Origin: Meandrina meandrites | Lineage: Eukaryota > Cnidaria > Anthozoa > Scleractinia > Meandrinidae | DNA length: 64,000 nucleotides | Reading direction: 5' to 3' | Assembly (NCBI GenBank): GCA_963693305.1 | Contig: OY855906.1 | Coordinates: forward strand, 16,161,661 to 16,225,660 | In this document: positions 47,801 to 58,062 of the stretch, piece by piece | How the letters are laid out: every line of letters starts with the position of its first letter | Numbering within the stretch: the stretch's first letter is position 1 | Translations under genes and position numbers: made by a program | Notes under the pieces: generated by a model | Told to the model about the DNA's origin: nothing | Databases searched by the model: none | Seen by the model: only the letters and a program-made list of their open reading frames with translations

Positions 47801-50800
47801 ACAATAAATACTCCTAACCTACAGTTTGTTAAACCAGCGCGATGCGACCTCTTTGTTAAAGAAACATTATCTGTTCTTTGATATGAAATTCCGGCGGCCT
47901 CACAAAGCAAATCTTGACATGGCGGGAAAAATATTGATTTGGCGGGAAAATTCCGCGGCCTCACAAAGCAAACACGCATGGAATGCACCTTGGAATGCAC
48001 CTTCTCCCCCTCGCATATTCTCGTGTCGTCATGACAACGTCATGACGACACGAGACAAAAAAGCTCGAAAGCACCACGAAGACACCACAAATGTGGAACG
48101 ATGTGACATTAAGGCTCAGTGGCAAATATAATAGTGTCGACAACTTATTTTTCCGCTCTTGGTCTGAATCCTGTGCATTCCTTTTCTTTTCCACGTACTA
48201 TTTAGCTTTTTTTTTTGGTTTCATTATCTATGTCTCGCATCTCACTCCCTTAGTTCAGGTTGTTTAGTACGCATCTTCCAGCCAAACGGAAGTTCTGCTG
48301 CCTCACGCCTGGATGAGGTAGCCTGCGAACAGGCCCGGCGAACAGGTTCCCCACTGAAGCATAGGGCGAAAAGAAATGGCGAGCGAAGCACTGAAGCTGA
48401 GAACGGCCAGGTCACGTTCGGAACGCTTCGCTCGCCAATTTCTTTGCGCCCTATGCCCCACCGGGGATCTGCTCGCATGCAATATGCATCCAAGTACTTG
48501 CGATCTTCTTTCTGCCATTCTTTTCCCTCGGCTTTGAGCTATTTTCCTTAGGAGGGACTTGTTTTGTCTTTGATCTTCGTCGTTCGCTTGCGGCCACAAT
48601 CTAAATCTTCTAAATACCGTTCTCAAACTCATTAATTATTCATGAGCTGATGACCCAATCAGCTCGCATCAATTGGGTCAGGTGCATGTATGTTGATACC
48701 CAATGAACATACCGATCAAGACACGGTAGATTAGTTCAAAAACTGATCAAGACACTGATCAAGAAACTTGAATTTTAATCAGTCTTCTCTGACTTTTAAT
48801 TAATGAATATTTATTAGTCCGTAGTAACCTTGAAAAACAACTCATGAAATCGGAAATAATGCTAACAACAGATAGCGTAGGATACTAAATACTATTTTAT
48901 AAATTGTTTTTGGTGGATACCACTCTTCGTTCCTTTTGCTCTACTTCAATGACAAATTTGCTTTGCCAACAATTCAGAGTCGAACGCGTCGAAACCCAAG
49001 CAAATTGTAATCTCTAAACGAGCCTCCTGAAAGAATGGACATTTTTCTCCACCCGAGTTCCTCGCCATTGTTTAAAAACGTTAACACGTATTTGTTTTTA
49101 TACCTTGTTGACGGGGAATACTGCTTTCTTGACTTAATTCTCTTCCTCGTAAATCATTTCGGCTCCTAAACCACGCGCTCCTTCCTTGCTCATGGCCGGG
49201 ACGCTAATGAATCATGCATGCAATCGCGTTCTTACAGAAAAGGGCACAAATTTGACACTGCATAATTTCTTATTATTTCACTTGACAAAACATGTCACTG
49301 CATAATTTCCTATTGTTTCATTTGAGAAGCCAGCTCAAAAACTCGTGCTTCGTTTTTCATCGGGGGTTCCAAACACCTCGAAACAATAAAAGCACTCCGC
49401 CTTCGGCGTCGCGCTTTCATTTGTTTCTCGGTGTTTGGAACCCCTGATGAAAAACTTGCACTCGTTTTTGATCTATTACTTCAAAAGTAACCATGGGTGG
49501 TGGAGTTTTTTTCCGAACATTCTATGTCTTCTATGACCTCGGACGTTGTAGAGTTTCATTTCATTTTTTCATTTTCATTTTATTTATTTATTCCATTTCA
49601 AAGTAACAAAGATAAATAGGTAAAGGTAAACAAGTAGAAGAGGAGAAATGGAAAAGGGCAAAAATATAGCTAGCTAATTGGATGCCCTTCTTTATATGAC
49701 AATAATAATTAGGATAAAAATAAGTTAACTTAACATAGGAGAGGAAAAGATATAAATTAATTAATACTGAGCAAAATAATGCTGGTAGAGTGCTTTTTTA
49801 AAACGTTTTCTAGCTGGCAAGTTACGTGTAGATAAAGGAAGGTCATTCCAATAGTAACATCCAATAACAGTGGGGCAAAATTTCCTTATATTTATTCTGG
49901 AGAAACCGGGATTTAAGTGTTGCAAGGATGTACTTCGAGTAACGTAGTTATGTTGCTCAGATACCAGAGATAATGTGTAGAGTGTATGCTTCGACTTCGT
50001 AATATCTGCTGAAGTAATCTGCAACATGGCCTCCGGATAGTGTCGGGCTTGATGGCTAAATCTTGCCATGGGCCACTTGATAACTGGTTGACTTGATTGC
50101 TTCTGGGTTGGCTGGACTGCTTACAAGCTGACAGTCATGACATGTCTGCAATAGGATTCTGCTTCTTTGTTAATCCCGAGCCACTTTACTCTTGACCACA
50201 ATCTTTGCTTCACACTGACAATTCCTGGGTGCCCTTCATGCGCGAAGTGGGAGGCGCGGTGACCTAATGGTTAGTGCGCTGGACTCCGGATCGGGCGGTC
50301 CGGGTTCGAGCCCTGGCCGGGGCACTGCGTTGTGTTCTTAGGCAAGATACTTTACTCTCATAGTGCCTCTCTCCACCCAGGTGTATAAATGGGTACCGGC
50401 GAATTTACTGCTGGGGGTAACCCTGCGATGGACTAGCATCCCATCCAGGGGGGAGTATAAATACTCCTAGTCGCTTCATGCTACGGAAACCGGGATAAGC
50501 TCCGGCCTGATGGGCCACTAGGCTCGTATACAGACTTTACCTTACCTTTACCATCATGCGCGAAGACCAGTACTAGAGGTCTCAACTTGCATGGTATGAC
50601 AATCCTGGTACCTCGAAGGATGGATGAACTTGCCAATTACACACAGCTCACTGCATACTGGTATGTACTGCTTATTCTGGTCACCTTTCGAGCTTTCATT
50701 TTTTATGCACTAACATAATTAATGCAACAAATTCAATTTCTTGTGGCAAGGCTTCTTGGATTTCACGTATTGTTGTAACTTGAGAGAAGGGGCAGTCACT

Positions 50801-53800
50801 GCTACAAACCTGACAAATTCATCTGAGACTAAGAGTGCTGATAAAAATTTTGCTTGCTCGTTTGCATGCAGTAGACGTGATAAGGATCGGTAATGATCTG
50901 GATCCTAGGCACGTAATTAACTTTGAACTTGTATGTTTGCAATCTTCGATTCGCGCAAACGGCTTCCATCTGGTGGAGTAGATTGTTTCCAGCAGCCTGT
51001 TATCTGATCACATGAAATGTTCGCATACCCAAGCAATTGCTAGGGCTTCTTTTCCAGCTATGGATAATGCCTTTCCACGTCACTTAGGTTTTTTCTTGTA
51101 TAGCTCATGACATTTTTGCCTTGCTGCTCTTGGATGAGGACTGCGCCAACGTCTACCGGACTTGCATCTTGCATCTACGTCGAAATAACAAAGCGTTTCT
51201 ACATTTGATAGTCTCCTCTTCAACTCGCTGAATGATTCCCCCAGCTGCATCTCCAAATACGAAACGAATACCTTCCTTGGTCATCTAAGCAACGGTTCAG
51301 CAACTGTAGCTTCATTCTGGATAAATCGAACATTATAATTTGCCAGTCCGAGGTAGATTTCTGACTTCTGAGGCACTCTGTAGTTCTTTTAATCAACAAT
51401 GACTTAAATTATGTCTAGTTAAATATGCTACGAGTTGGTCAATTCTCTTAAGACTAAATGGTGTGCGCCTTACTGGGTATCCCAAAGGAGGTATGTCCAG
51501 ATCCACATGCAACATAAATTGATAATCTTTCAATTTTCCTACACCTTCTAAGATTTCTTTGTAATCAAACATGGTTATTTTTTTAGGTGGGACTGAATAA
51601 ATTTAAATGTCTAGTTTCAACAAACCAAGCTGTATGACAGTTTCTCTTTCCATCAGTGCCGCCCCTTCACCATCCGCAACAACAAATTCTGCTTCGACCT
51701 CATTTTCTTCTACTTTTGCTAATGCTGAGAATTCTCCAAGAACTTTCAGTGGCTGTTTACTGCTATAATTATGCATGAAGACTCTTATCCCTATACTCAG
51801 ACACACACTTCTCTTTTCTTGCTTTAACTTTCACAACGGTCTTTAACTAAGATTCACCTGTTCCAAAATACACCCTTAAAACAAGTTGTGCGAATTTTGG
51901 GCCTAATTACAAATTTATCTTTATTGATGCCGGCATGGCCCGGTCGGCTGGAACTTAGATTCGATCCTCGTCGCCAGACGTCGCATTCCAACGTCGTATT
52001 TAAACCGAGGGAACTGGATTATTGCAGAAAAAGAACACACATTCCAATCAAATTCGCCATGCTTAAATAATCACTTTCCATACAAGCGCTTCGCGTAATT
52101 CACGTATGGTACACTAAAATATACTCCACAAACATTTCAATAAGGGCCACAATGTAAACTTCTGTGTAACTAGTATTTATAAAGTTTTAGCTACTAAATC
52201 ATTGAATCCTCTGAGCGACACCGAGAACAGAGATAAAGAGAGTACGGATGGAGAGGCTATGGTGGGAATACTAGCCCACTATCCAAAAATATTTAAGCGC
52301 AGGAACAGTACACCTTGAAGCTGAACAAGGCACAACCCGCATCGTTGCACATCCTTGCCATGTACCCGCGCAAGTCACTCAAGAATAGGGGAATATACCA
52401 CCTACCGGCGCTAGAGGACGTACTCCCAGAACTCTTGAAAGCAAAAGGAGTAGATCTCAAGTCCTGCCACCTGCACTGTGTCCTATTGCCGGAGCCCAGT
52501 GTTCTCGGAAGGACTGCCATATAAAAGATGCTCACTGGAAATGTCGAGAAACGTCCCTAAAAATATGTAATATTACTTGTTAGCAGTGTCATTGCCATAC
52601 GTGTTGTATTTTTAAGATGCGTGGCTGAGAGGAGGGATACGCTTCTCTTGTACATATGCACAATGGCTCATCAAGAATGCTTTCCAATGTTGTGAATTTC
52701 AAAACTGAAATTTTAAACATCAGTGATGCATGAACCGTGCAGTTTAATTTAATTAGAACTCATTACAGATCACTAATTCCACAGGTTGTAGACTGACTGA
52801 GAGGAGGGATACGCTTCTCTTGTACATATGCACAATGGCTCATCAAGAATGCTTTCCAATGTTGTGAATTTCAAAACTGAAATTTTAAACATCAGTGATG
52901 CATGAACCGTGCAGTTTAATTTAATTAGAACTCATTACAGATCACTAATTCCACAGGTTGTAGAGTGGTGATATGGGATATCAACTCTGAAGGACTTGAA
53001 GTCGTTGCTAAGGAGATAGAAGCTAGTGGTGGTGTGGTGCATGCTTACAAGTGTAACCTGCGTGATAGGAATGAAGTTTACAAGACTGCAAAGAAAGTGA
53101 AAGAGGAAGTTGGTGAAATAACGCTCCTTGTTAACAATGCTGGTATTGTTACAGGAAAGAAACTACTGGATACCAGTGACGAGGAAATTTTGGCTACTTT
53201 TGATGTCAACTCCCTTTCGCATTTCTGGGTACGTCCTTCTCTTCCACAGAGTATTAATGATCCAGTGGGATAGATGAGAGGGCCGTGTCTCTAGTCTCTA
53301 GATAATAAGATAATTAATTTGTTATAGTTTGTCGCTGTTTTAGGTGAATCAAAGATTTTCAAGCAGCCTTCTGTTGATTAAAATGTTTATGTCTCCATGG
53401 ACTACATGCCATTAAAACAACTAACATGGAAAATACCATGTGGCATTTTTGGCTCTCATCCCATGCACAATGTAATATTTCATACATGCATTTTACCTCT
53501 TGCTGATGGAGAATTGTCCAATTGATTCGACCCAAACAAGGGAAATTTGGATTCGTACCAGAGGGAAACTTTTTTTATGATCTGAATAAAATGATCCATC
53601 TGCACGAATCAAACAAATCGATCGAATCGGCAAGCTCTCTATCCACTTCGTCACTAATAAAATGTAATTTTCGGATCGACAATGAATCAAACATTCTCTT
53701 TTTGGGTTGAATCTAGTCGACATTATTGGTCGTGGATGATGTGAAACCGTGATTCCGAAGTAAGAAAAAGATACATTTACTCATGTAGCTACAGCCCATT

Positions 53801-55162
53801 ACATTCATGGCGGACCTACTATCCTAGGAACTATTAGCTTGGATTATTCATGTGAGCACGCATTGCTTGCAGGGGGCCGTGAAACTGTAGCCCTTTGCAT
53901 GCATTGTGGTGCCATGGATTTAAGAAATGGAAATGCTCCAGTTAACAACATCCTAGTGGTTTTGGGTCATTATAAGTTGCTTTTTTTTCTTCATGAAGAT
54001 CATCAAAGAGTTTCTTCCAAGCATGATTCAGCACAACCACGGCCACATAGTAAGCATAGCTTCCATTTGTAGTTGCATTGGAGTTGCTGGTTTAGTTGAC
54101 TACTGCTCATCAAAGTTTGCAGCTGATGGCGTGATGGCAGCATTACGTCAGGAATTGGCAAGCCAGGGAAAGACTGGTATTCAATTCACAACAGTACGCC
54201 CTTCACTAATCACAACTGGAATGTTTGATGGTATCAAGTTAAGGTACTGGTGATGTTTTCCTAATTCAGAGCTTCTAAATGGATATGGAAAGGAAAGGGG
54301 AAATGTGGACGAGGAGGAGAAAAGGGAAGCCAAAAAGGCAGAAGAGGGAGGGATGGATGAAGAGGAGGAGGTGGAGAAAAAGGATTAATGGGAGAAGTAG
54401 GATAAGAGTTTGGTGCTAAATTAAGTGGTAAACATCTTCCTAATGTCCTGTACACATCCCTGCACACAAGTTACTCCATTGTTAATCATTTGGAGAAGGA
54501 ATACGCAGAATAGAAAGGGGAGAATGAAAAAGAGGAAGAGAAAAAGGGGAAGGATTAATAGGAGAAGTAGAATTAAAGCTTAGTGATAAATTAAATCGTA
54601 ACTGTTTCCTATTGTCGAGTACACATCCCTGCACACAATTTATTGCATTTAATTATTTATTTTTTCCAGGTTTCCTTATTTGTTGGGATTCAGTGTCCTC
54701 ACTCCAGAGTATGCAGCATCAAAGATTGTTGATGCTATTGAAAAGAATCAAACTGTCCTTATGATGCCCAGAGGAGCATATTTGGCAGCCGCCTTGAGAC
54801 AGTAAGTTCCAAAGTACAATGTGTAAATGTAATTGTGGTTGGGTTTAACAAGTATTGTTTGGCAAATGCATTTAAAACCCAAATGTCAAGCCAATATGGA
54901 CACTTACAAGAGGTCGGACCACATGTGATCTATATTTTAAGTTATAGGCAGGCTGTAAATATTTCGAGGTGTGATACATTAGCAAATGCTTCCACAAATC
55001 CAAACCCGCTTTATCCAGGAACACACTCAGTAATTCGAAGATACTTATTGCGTCTAACTAGCAGTGTCGCACTGAACCAAGTCACTCACGAACATCAGAT
55101 ATACTAATGATGACGATGATGATGGTGATGATGATGATGATGACGATGATGATGATGATGAC

Positions 55163-55200
<38 letters not shown>

Positions 55201-55850
55201 CGATGATGATGATGATGACGATGATGATGGTGATGATGATGATGATGAGGATGATACTATTTATATAGTGCAGCGCTCTTTCTATCACCATCCATTAGCG
55301 CTTAACAAATATGAAAAGTAACATGTTCTAATGCAAGAACAAACTTTATCGTCGTAAAATTATCAGGCTTGTAAGTCGTCTTGTTACCCTTACCAGAGGT
55401 TAACCATCCACCCTAAAAGTGGTTACTGTTGCCTGCGACAAATGATCGCTCACGAGGTTCCGACATAGTGATCCTACTGGCAAAATTTTTGAATTTTGGA
55501 AAAGGGGTCGCTCGCGAGAACCTCCGCTCAGGGAGGTTCAATTGCATGTGGTAAATGATGCAGATCAGAAGAATTGATATCTAAGCAAAAGAAACGTCTC
55601 TGTTAGAAGTGTATCTGATGATGATCAATAAGGTGAATGTGTATGTTGATATTGGGGGGAGGTGTGGAAGAGTTAAAATTATTTTTTGTTTAATTGTGCA
55701 TCATTCCTTGTAACAAGCGTCTTCTCGCTTTATCTATGAAGCCTTCTGCCAGAGAAAGCCGAAGACCTGCTTTTCATCTTCCTTGGATTCGATAAGGCAA
55801 TGAACACTTTTATTGGACGGCAAAAGACTCCCAGCAATGGTGTGATGTAA
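38554..55850 (+). CDS. SDR16C-family short-chain dehydrogenase (DHRS3/RDH10-like), five exons, complete
   Basis: The joined exons encode 339 residues of a classical short-chain dehydrogenase/reductase. Family members oxidise retinol or reduce retinal (or act on sterols) at the ER or lipid droplets; the substrate here is inferred. Residues 1-24 are a hydrophobic membrane anchor and a second hydrophobic stretch covers about 27-55. The cofactor loop TGAASGIG is at 70-77. Asp95 in VVIWDIN suggests NAD(H) preference. NNAG is at 147-150. The catalytic set Asn172, Ser200, Tyr213 and Lys217 (DYCSSKFA) is intact. The C-terminus has FLGFDKAMNTFIGR, like DHRS3 and RDH10. All junctions are in phase. The start has a good context (GAAACATGG). 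Intron 1 is 14.1 kb. The gene is divergent from VPS13D. An AATAAA lies at about 56130. Confidence 0.93.
39053..39645 (+). repeat. Tandem duplication, two copies of about 295 bp
   Basis: Copies at about 39053-39343 and 39345-39645 share TGATTGTTCGACAAAAGTTG, GATACAAGGTCAAACGCTGT, AACTGCCCGGGAGTATTTT and CTACTGACGTTTATTCCTGA. A diverged inverted copy lies at about 44840-45035. Confidence 0.85.
39950..40600 (+). pseudogene. Ty3/gypsy-type gag relic
   Basis: Fragments in shifting frames resemble gypsy Gag C-termini: LLQERKTRPKTCIDLCKRSE, a basic RSREREPKTKSQK tract, then a zinc knuckle CEFCGRAHRFEKS in which the last Cys is not present. Several stops and frameshifts interrupt it. No pol follows directly. 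Confidence 0.6.
41585..41845 (+). repeat. Degenerate ACTATTCG minisatellite
   Basis: (A)CTATTCG(T/C)(C/G)AC-like units of about 10-16 bp recur more than a dozen times. Non-coding. Confidence 0.7.
41900..42840 (+). pseudogene. TPR-repeat protein relic (about eight 126-bp repeats)
   Basis: A 42-residue unit with the pattern KRALDIR, LFGEEH, TADSYHSVGVTQHSLGDY, ALxxKK repeats about eight times at a 126-bp period (unit landmarks near 41913, 42039, 42165, 42280, 42408, 42540, 42665, 42790). This is the nephrocystin-3/kinesin-light-chain type of TPR found in large cnidarian families, often fused to NB-ARC or CHAT domains. Stops and indels split it into several frames, so it is a decayed fragment. 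Open stretches are 42033-42437 and 42596-42790. Confidence 0.75.
43040..44820. other. No supported gene (SDR intron 1)
   Basis: A purine-rich stretch at 43310-43410 repeats GGGAAAACAAAAT-like units. Otherwise nothing is recognised. Confidence 0.5.
44840..45035 (-). repeat. Inverted, diverged copy of the 295-bp repeat
   Basis: The reverse complement carries GATACAAGGTCAAACG, TTCTAACTGCCGGGGAGTA and TTCTACGCGGCGATAACTTG in the same order as at 39053-39645. Confidence 0.7.
45720..46048. repeat. Imperfect inverted repeat with ATCGGGCAGA core
   Basis: TGCAGGTATCAATGT and ATCGGGCAGAGGTGGG at the left pair with their complements near 45990-46048. Foldback-type element; includes a poly-G run at 45760. 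Confidence 0.55.
45926..46395 (-). CDS. Two short overlapping ORFs of unknown function inside the putative transposon
   Basis: The upstream ORF (46395-46198, 65 residues, MTLDMAAPRGFSSGVVK...) ends where a second (46201-45926, 91 residues, MKFGMVDFDLKILRLKR...) begins, with a four-base ATGA-type overlap. No domain is recognised. The second ORF runs into a GGGGATCGGGCAGA inverted repeat, so its end is repeat-derived. It could be a decayed exon or chance. Confidence 0.25.
46985..47560 (-). pseudogene. PIF/Harbinger (HARBI1-like) transposase relic
   Basis: The reading at 47474-47292 includes LVKPYPD, LNQEQRKFNLKFGTLRSVVE and RAFGMLKARWRI, the C-terminal block of Harbinger transposases; the Glu of VVERAFG is the third acid of the catalytic triad. 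After KTVFAT a stop codon and frame change precede LHNICF, the usual next motif (CVLHNIC). The N-terminal two thirds, with both Asp residues, are not seen. Confidence 0.75.
48020..48054. repeat. Perfect 16-bp inverted repeat
   Basis: CTCGTGTCGTCATGAC and its complement, with a three-base loop. Confidence 0.8.
48318..48482. mobile_element. Foldback MITE, GCATAGGGCG family
   Basis: GCATAGGGCGAAAAGAAATG and CGAGCGAAGC pair with GCTTCGCTCG and TTTCTTTGCGCCCTATGC; outer ends resemble GTAGCCTGCGAACAGG and its inverse. Confidence 0.65.
49335..49472. mobile_element. Foldback element with GGTTCCAAACACC arms
   Basis: TCAAAAACTCGTGCTTCG, TTTTTCATCGGGGGTTCC and AAACACCTCGAAACAA pair with complementary sequence to 49472; the loop contains CGCCTTCGGCG. 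Confidence 0.7.
49560..50054 (-). mobile_element. LINE (non-LTR retrotransposon) 3'-end fragment
   Basis: The minus-strand frame (to 49761) contains HNYVTRSTS, NIRKFCPTVIGCYYWNDLP and KRFKKALYQHYF, the C-terminus typical of L2/CR1-like LINE reverse transcriptase ORFs. A stop is followed by about 200 bp of 3' UTR and an ATGAAA/AAAT-rich tail. It abuts the gypsy relic at about 50054. Confidence 0.7.
50054..51810 (-). pseudogene. Ty3/gypsy pol relic (protease-RT, RNase H, integrase zinc finger)
   Basis: On the minus strand, in order: LKVLGEFSALAKVE ... LMERETVIQLGLL (protease-to-RT linker, 51806-51603), VGKLKDYQFMLHVDLDIPPL followed by PVRRTPFSL (start of RT), an RNase H part with VGAVLIQEQQGKNVMSYTRK, and AHEGHPGIVSVKQRLWSRVK, the integrase HHCC finger. 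Most of RT is missing or too decayed to read. A SINE (50248-50553) splits the integrase finger. Confidence 0.75.
50248..50553 (+). mobile_element. tRNA-derived SINE, young copy, 12-bp target duplication
   Basis: TCATGCGCGAAG flanks both sides (50236-50247 and 50554-50565). The tRNA-like head GGAGGCGCGGTGACCTAATG has the A-box TGGTTAGTGCGCTGGA and B-box GGTCCGGGTTCGAGCCC, an internal RNA polymerase III promoter. A 230-bp body follows and the tail is ACCTTACCTTTACC rather than poly-A. It lies in the gypsy relic. Confidence 0.9.
52315..52524 (+). CDS. Short ORF of unknown function in SDR intron 1
   Basis: A 69-residue frame, MKLNKAQPASLHILAMYPRK..., with a preceding open stretch (TENRDKESTDGEAMVGILAH) in another frame. 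Not recognised; may be a retroelement remnant. Confidence 0.2.
   Translation: MKLNKAQPASLHILAMYPRKSLKNRGIYHLPALEDVLPELLKAKGVDLKSCHLHCVLLPEPSVLGRTAI
52625..52964 (+). repeat. Tandem duplication including the SDR exon 2 splice acceptor
   Basis: 168 bp at 52625-52792 is repeated without visible change at 52797-52964 (period 172). The unit runs from CTGAGAGGAGGGATACGC to TTCCACAGGTTGTAGA, so the branch region, acceptor and first eight bases of exon 2 are doubled. Confidence 0.95.
52957..53228 (+). CDS. SDR16C-like exon 2
   Basis: This encodes residues 88-178 with WDINSEG, LLVNNAGIVTGKK and FDVNSL. The acceptor is TTCCACAG and the donor is GTACGT. The acceptor and first eight exon bases also occur 172 bp upstream in a tandem duplication. 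Confidence 0.93.
53999..54243 (+). CDS. SDR16C-like exon 3 (catalytic Ser-Tyr-Lys)
   Basis: Phase 0 start after CATGAAG; ends with two bases of an Arg codon before GTACTG. It encodes IIKEFLPSM, HGHIVSIAS, the catalytic DYCSSKFAADG and GMFDGIKL. Confidence 0.91.
54670..54801 (+). CDS. SDR16C-like exon 4
   Basis: This encodes RFPYLLGFSVLTPEYAASKI followed by VLMMPRGAYLAAAL. The acceptor is TTTTTCCAG and the donor is GTAAGT. Confidence 0.92.
55106..55258 (+). repeat. GAT microsatellite
   Basis: (GATGAT/GAC)n over about 150 bp in SDR intron 4. The isoleucine-rich ORF on the other strand is an artefact. Confidence 0.95.
55742..55850 (+). CDS. SDR16C-like exon 5 (C-terminus, stop)
   Basis: This encodes LLPEKAEDLLFIFLGFDK, then AMNTFIGRQKTPSNGVM and TAA at 55848. 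The acceptor is CTATGAAG. The MNTFxGR ending resembles DHRS3. Confidence 0.91.
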
Positions 55851-57835
55851 ACCAGGCAGTCATCATTCAGGGAAGTATCAAGACCTTTACAGTAACAAAA
55901 TAACTGTGCGCTGTATACTTTTAGCTCATCTGTTCCTACGAAAGAATACGTTGTAACTACTTGCCTTGTCCCCAGTCATCTTATTGCAAAACACGGCGTG
56001 CTCTCACTTCCCTTTGGGGGTAGGGAGGGAGTTTGTGATCCACTCGGCTTGATCAATGGAGTCACCAGTTTGAATATTGTAACAAACTATTCAGAACATT
56101 TTTTAGCCATCCATTAGAGTATACATCTTTAATAAATTCTCAACCCCACTTATCGCATATCTAGCTTTCAGATGAGCTCACAAAGTCCAGTTATCAGCAT
56201 AAACCAAAATGCAACGGGAAGACCCGACATCCGAAAACAGATTTTTACAATAAAATTAGGACCAGAATATTCAGTAAAAATTATTTCCTCATATTTCCAG
56301 AACTCTTTTCAATTCAACAGGAAAAAGCTTTTAAACGAGCTCAATGAATACCGCGTTAAGTTGATTCTTTCTCTACAAAAGCGGTCGGGTCCAGACCGAT
56401 TTTTGACGGGTCTGTACCCAATTTTCTGTCGTGTAAACGGCATTTTAAACACCACCAAAAGTGAATTATCTGCTGAGATCAATTTCTGTCTCTTCATCCG
56501 TCTAGCTATTGACGGTTGCTTTTCTCCTAATTTACGTCTCAAGCTGAGCTCAGTTTCATTTCAACGTAATTAATTATTCAGGGAAGTAGATGAGTGCATA
56601 GAAGACATTTAAAGTAACAAAATTTATTAATATTGTCCTAAAATGCATATGCGTATTAATAGGCTAAGTATAATTAACATGTAACTAAATTTATGCGTTT
56701 ATTATAAATTTGTTGCTCCCAGGAACACATAACAAGGAGTGTGCATCTTCCATAGTAAGTCTGCGAGACAATCCATGCAAGTATTGAGCTATACCTATAA
56801 CACGTTGCTGTGGCACGAGTTCCTGCGCCTTGACTCACGAGCACGCAATCAAAACACAGTTGAGACAATACGTTTGCAGAGCAAGATAAATAATGGCGAA
56901 AAGCGCGATAAAGTCATTCGGATATACAATTTAGTTCAAAATGAAGCGAAACGCAGTTCCCTCGTCGGAAACAAATTGGCAGCAATCTTAAAATGTCTCT
57001 GATCCCATGTGGATACAATATGTTATATCTAGAATTGCTAGCATTTACCCATGAAATCCCTGTTTAATTTCCGCAATATACGTAATTTATTCAACTGAAT
57101 GTAATAGTTTCATTTTTGCTGATTTAATTTAAAGTACACTTGTAATTTTTTTAGACCTTTATTCCTTTCCTGTAACAAAGTGGATCATTCTTACAGTTTC
57201 AAAACATTGATATCCTAGTGGATAATCATGCAATTTAGTTTTTAACAGATAGTTTTTCCTTCTACATTTTGTTGCAAATAGCTTCGTTTTCGTATTTTGT
57301 TTTGTGAACTTGAAATGAATAAAGGTATTCCAAGATTATTTTGTCCTCTTTCTCTACACGCAACCGCCACCTTTTATGCCAATATTCTGATCGCTACCAA
57401 GAGTCTATGATGGCAGCTCAAAGCGTTCAGTACGCGGGACACTCAAAGGTATTACTCTTTGTCCGGAATTCCAAAGAGCATGACTGTTTAAGCAATTTGT
57501 CAGTAAAAAAATCTGAGGGGAGTCTCATGTTGCTGTGATTTGTGGGAGCGTTATGGGGTTAATATGGCTTCCAACTTTTGTTTTGTCCCCAGTTGCCCAG
57601 TAACGGTCCCACCAGCGACAGCGAGCTGAGACTCGCCCCGGATTTCTACGAATTGGAAAAAAAATCATTTGTTGACCGTTAATCCGATTCGGACCTATTA
57701 ATTCCAAATAAATGTAATCACCCTGAATTCGCTCTTAATTTTTTTTTTTTATTTCCCATATCGTGTATCTGTTGCACCCCGTTAAATTGTGTACGCCCGT
57801 TGAACTCTTAATTGTGCGCCTCTATCGACCAAAAA
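55851..57835. other. 3' flank of the SDR gene; no supported gene
   Basis: It holds the probable SDR 3' UTR (AATAAA near 56130). ORFs at 56172-56573 (133 residues) and 56739-57002 (87 residues, Arg/Asn/Lys-rich) have no recognisable domain. An A/T-rich spacer follows, up to the Ngaro-type element. Confidence 0.5.
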
Positions 57836-58028
57836 ATATGGAATTTCTGGCGTTTGAGTGAACACGAATTAGCCGGAAATTGAATATTTCTGCGGCACTA
57901 GAGCAGTGGGGACTGGCGCTAGCCCAGTCGAAGTGAGCATGTGCATGAGGGAGGGCTATATAAGAGATGATTATCACGTGGGAAATCATTCTAGGCCGAC
58001 ACCTCGTTAGCCCAGTTCGTTATTTATT
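57836..58028 (+). repeat. Ngaro split repeat A1 with TATA box
   Basis: 193 bp, identical to A2 by eye. Contains CTATATAAGAG near 57955 and CACGTGGGAAATCATT. Probably the element promoter and 5' UTR. Confidence 0.93.
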
Positions 58029-58062
58029 GAGTCTATTCTTTTCACAAATTTGTCCGTTGGTC

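Larger units (their letters stand above)
38816..52956 (+). other. SDR gene intron 1 (14.1 kb), filled with transposon relics
   Basis: It begins GTACGA and ends TTCCACAG. No host exon was found inside. Identified contents are listed separately: the repeat at 39053-39645, gypsy gag and pol relics, a TPR-repeat relic, a PIF/Harbinger relic, a LINE tail, a SINE and several foldback elements. Confidence 0.75.

Noticed and set aside
50248..50330. Functional tRNA gene
   Set aside because: A and B boxes are present but the sequence does not close an acceptor stem, and the 306-bp unit with target duplications is a SINE.
53493..53723. Inverted TTGATTCGACCCAAAC/GGGTTGAATC pair in SDR intron 2
   Set aside because: Arms are short and imperfect; boundaries and target duplication could not be set, so not called as an element.
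55082..55291. 69-residue isoleucine/valine-rich ORF
   Set aside because: It is the reverse strand of a GAT microsatellite.
56172..57002. 133- and 87-residue ORFs downstream of the SDR gene
   Set aside because: No recognisable motif, start context or splice partners; may be chance ORFs or repeat sequence.
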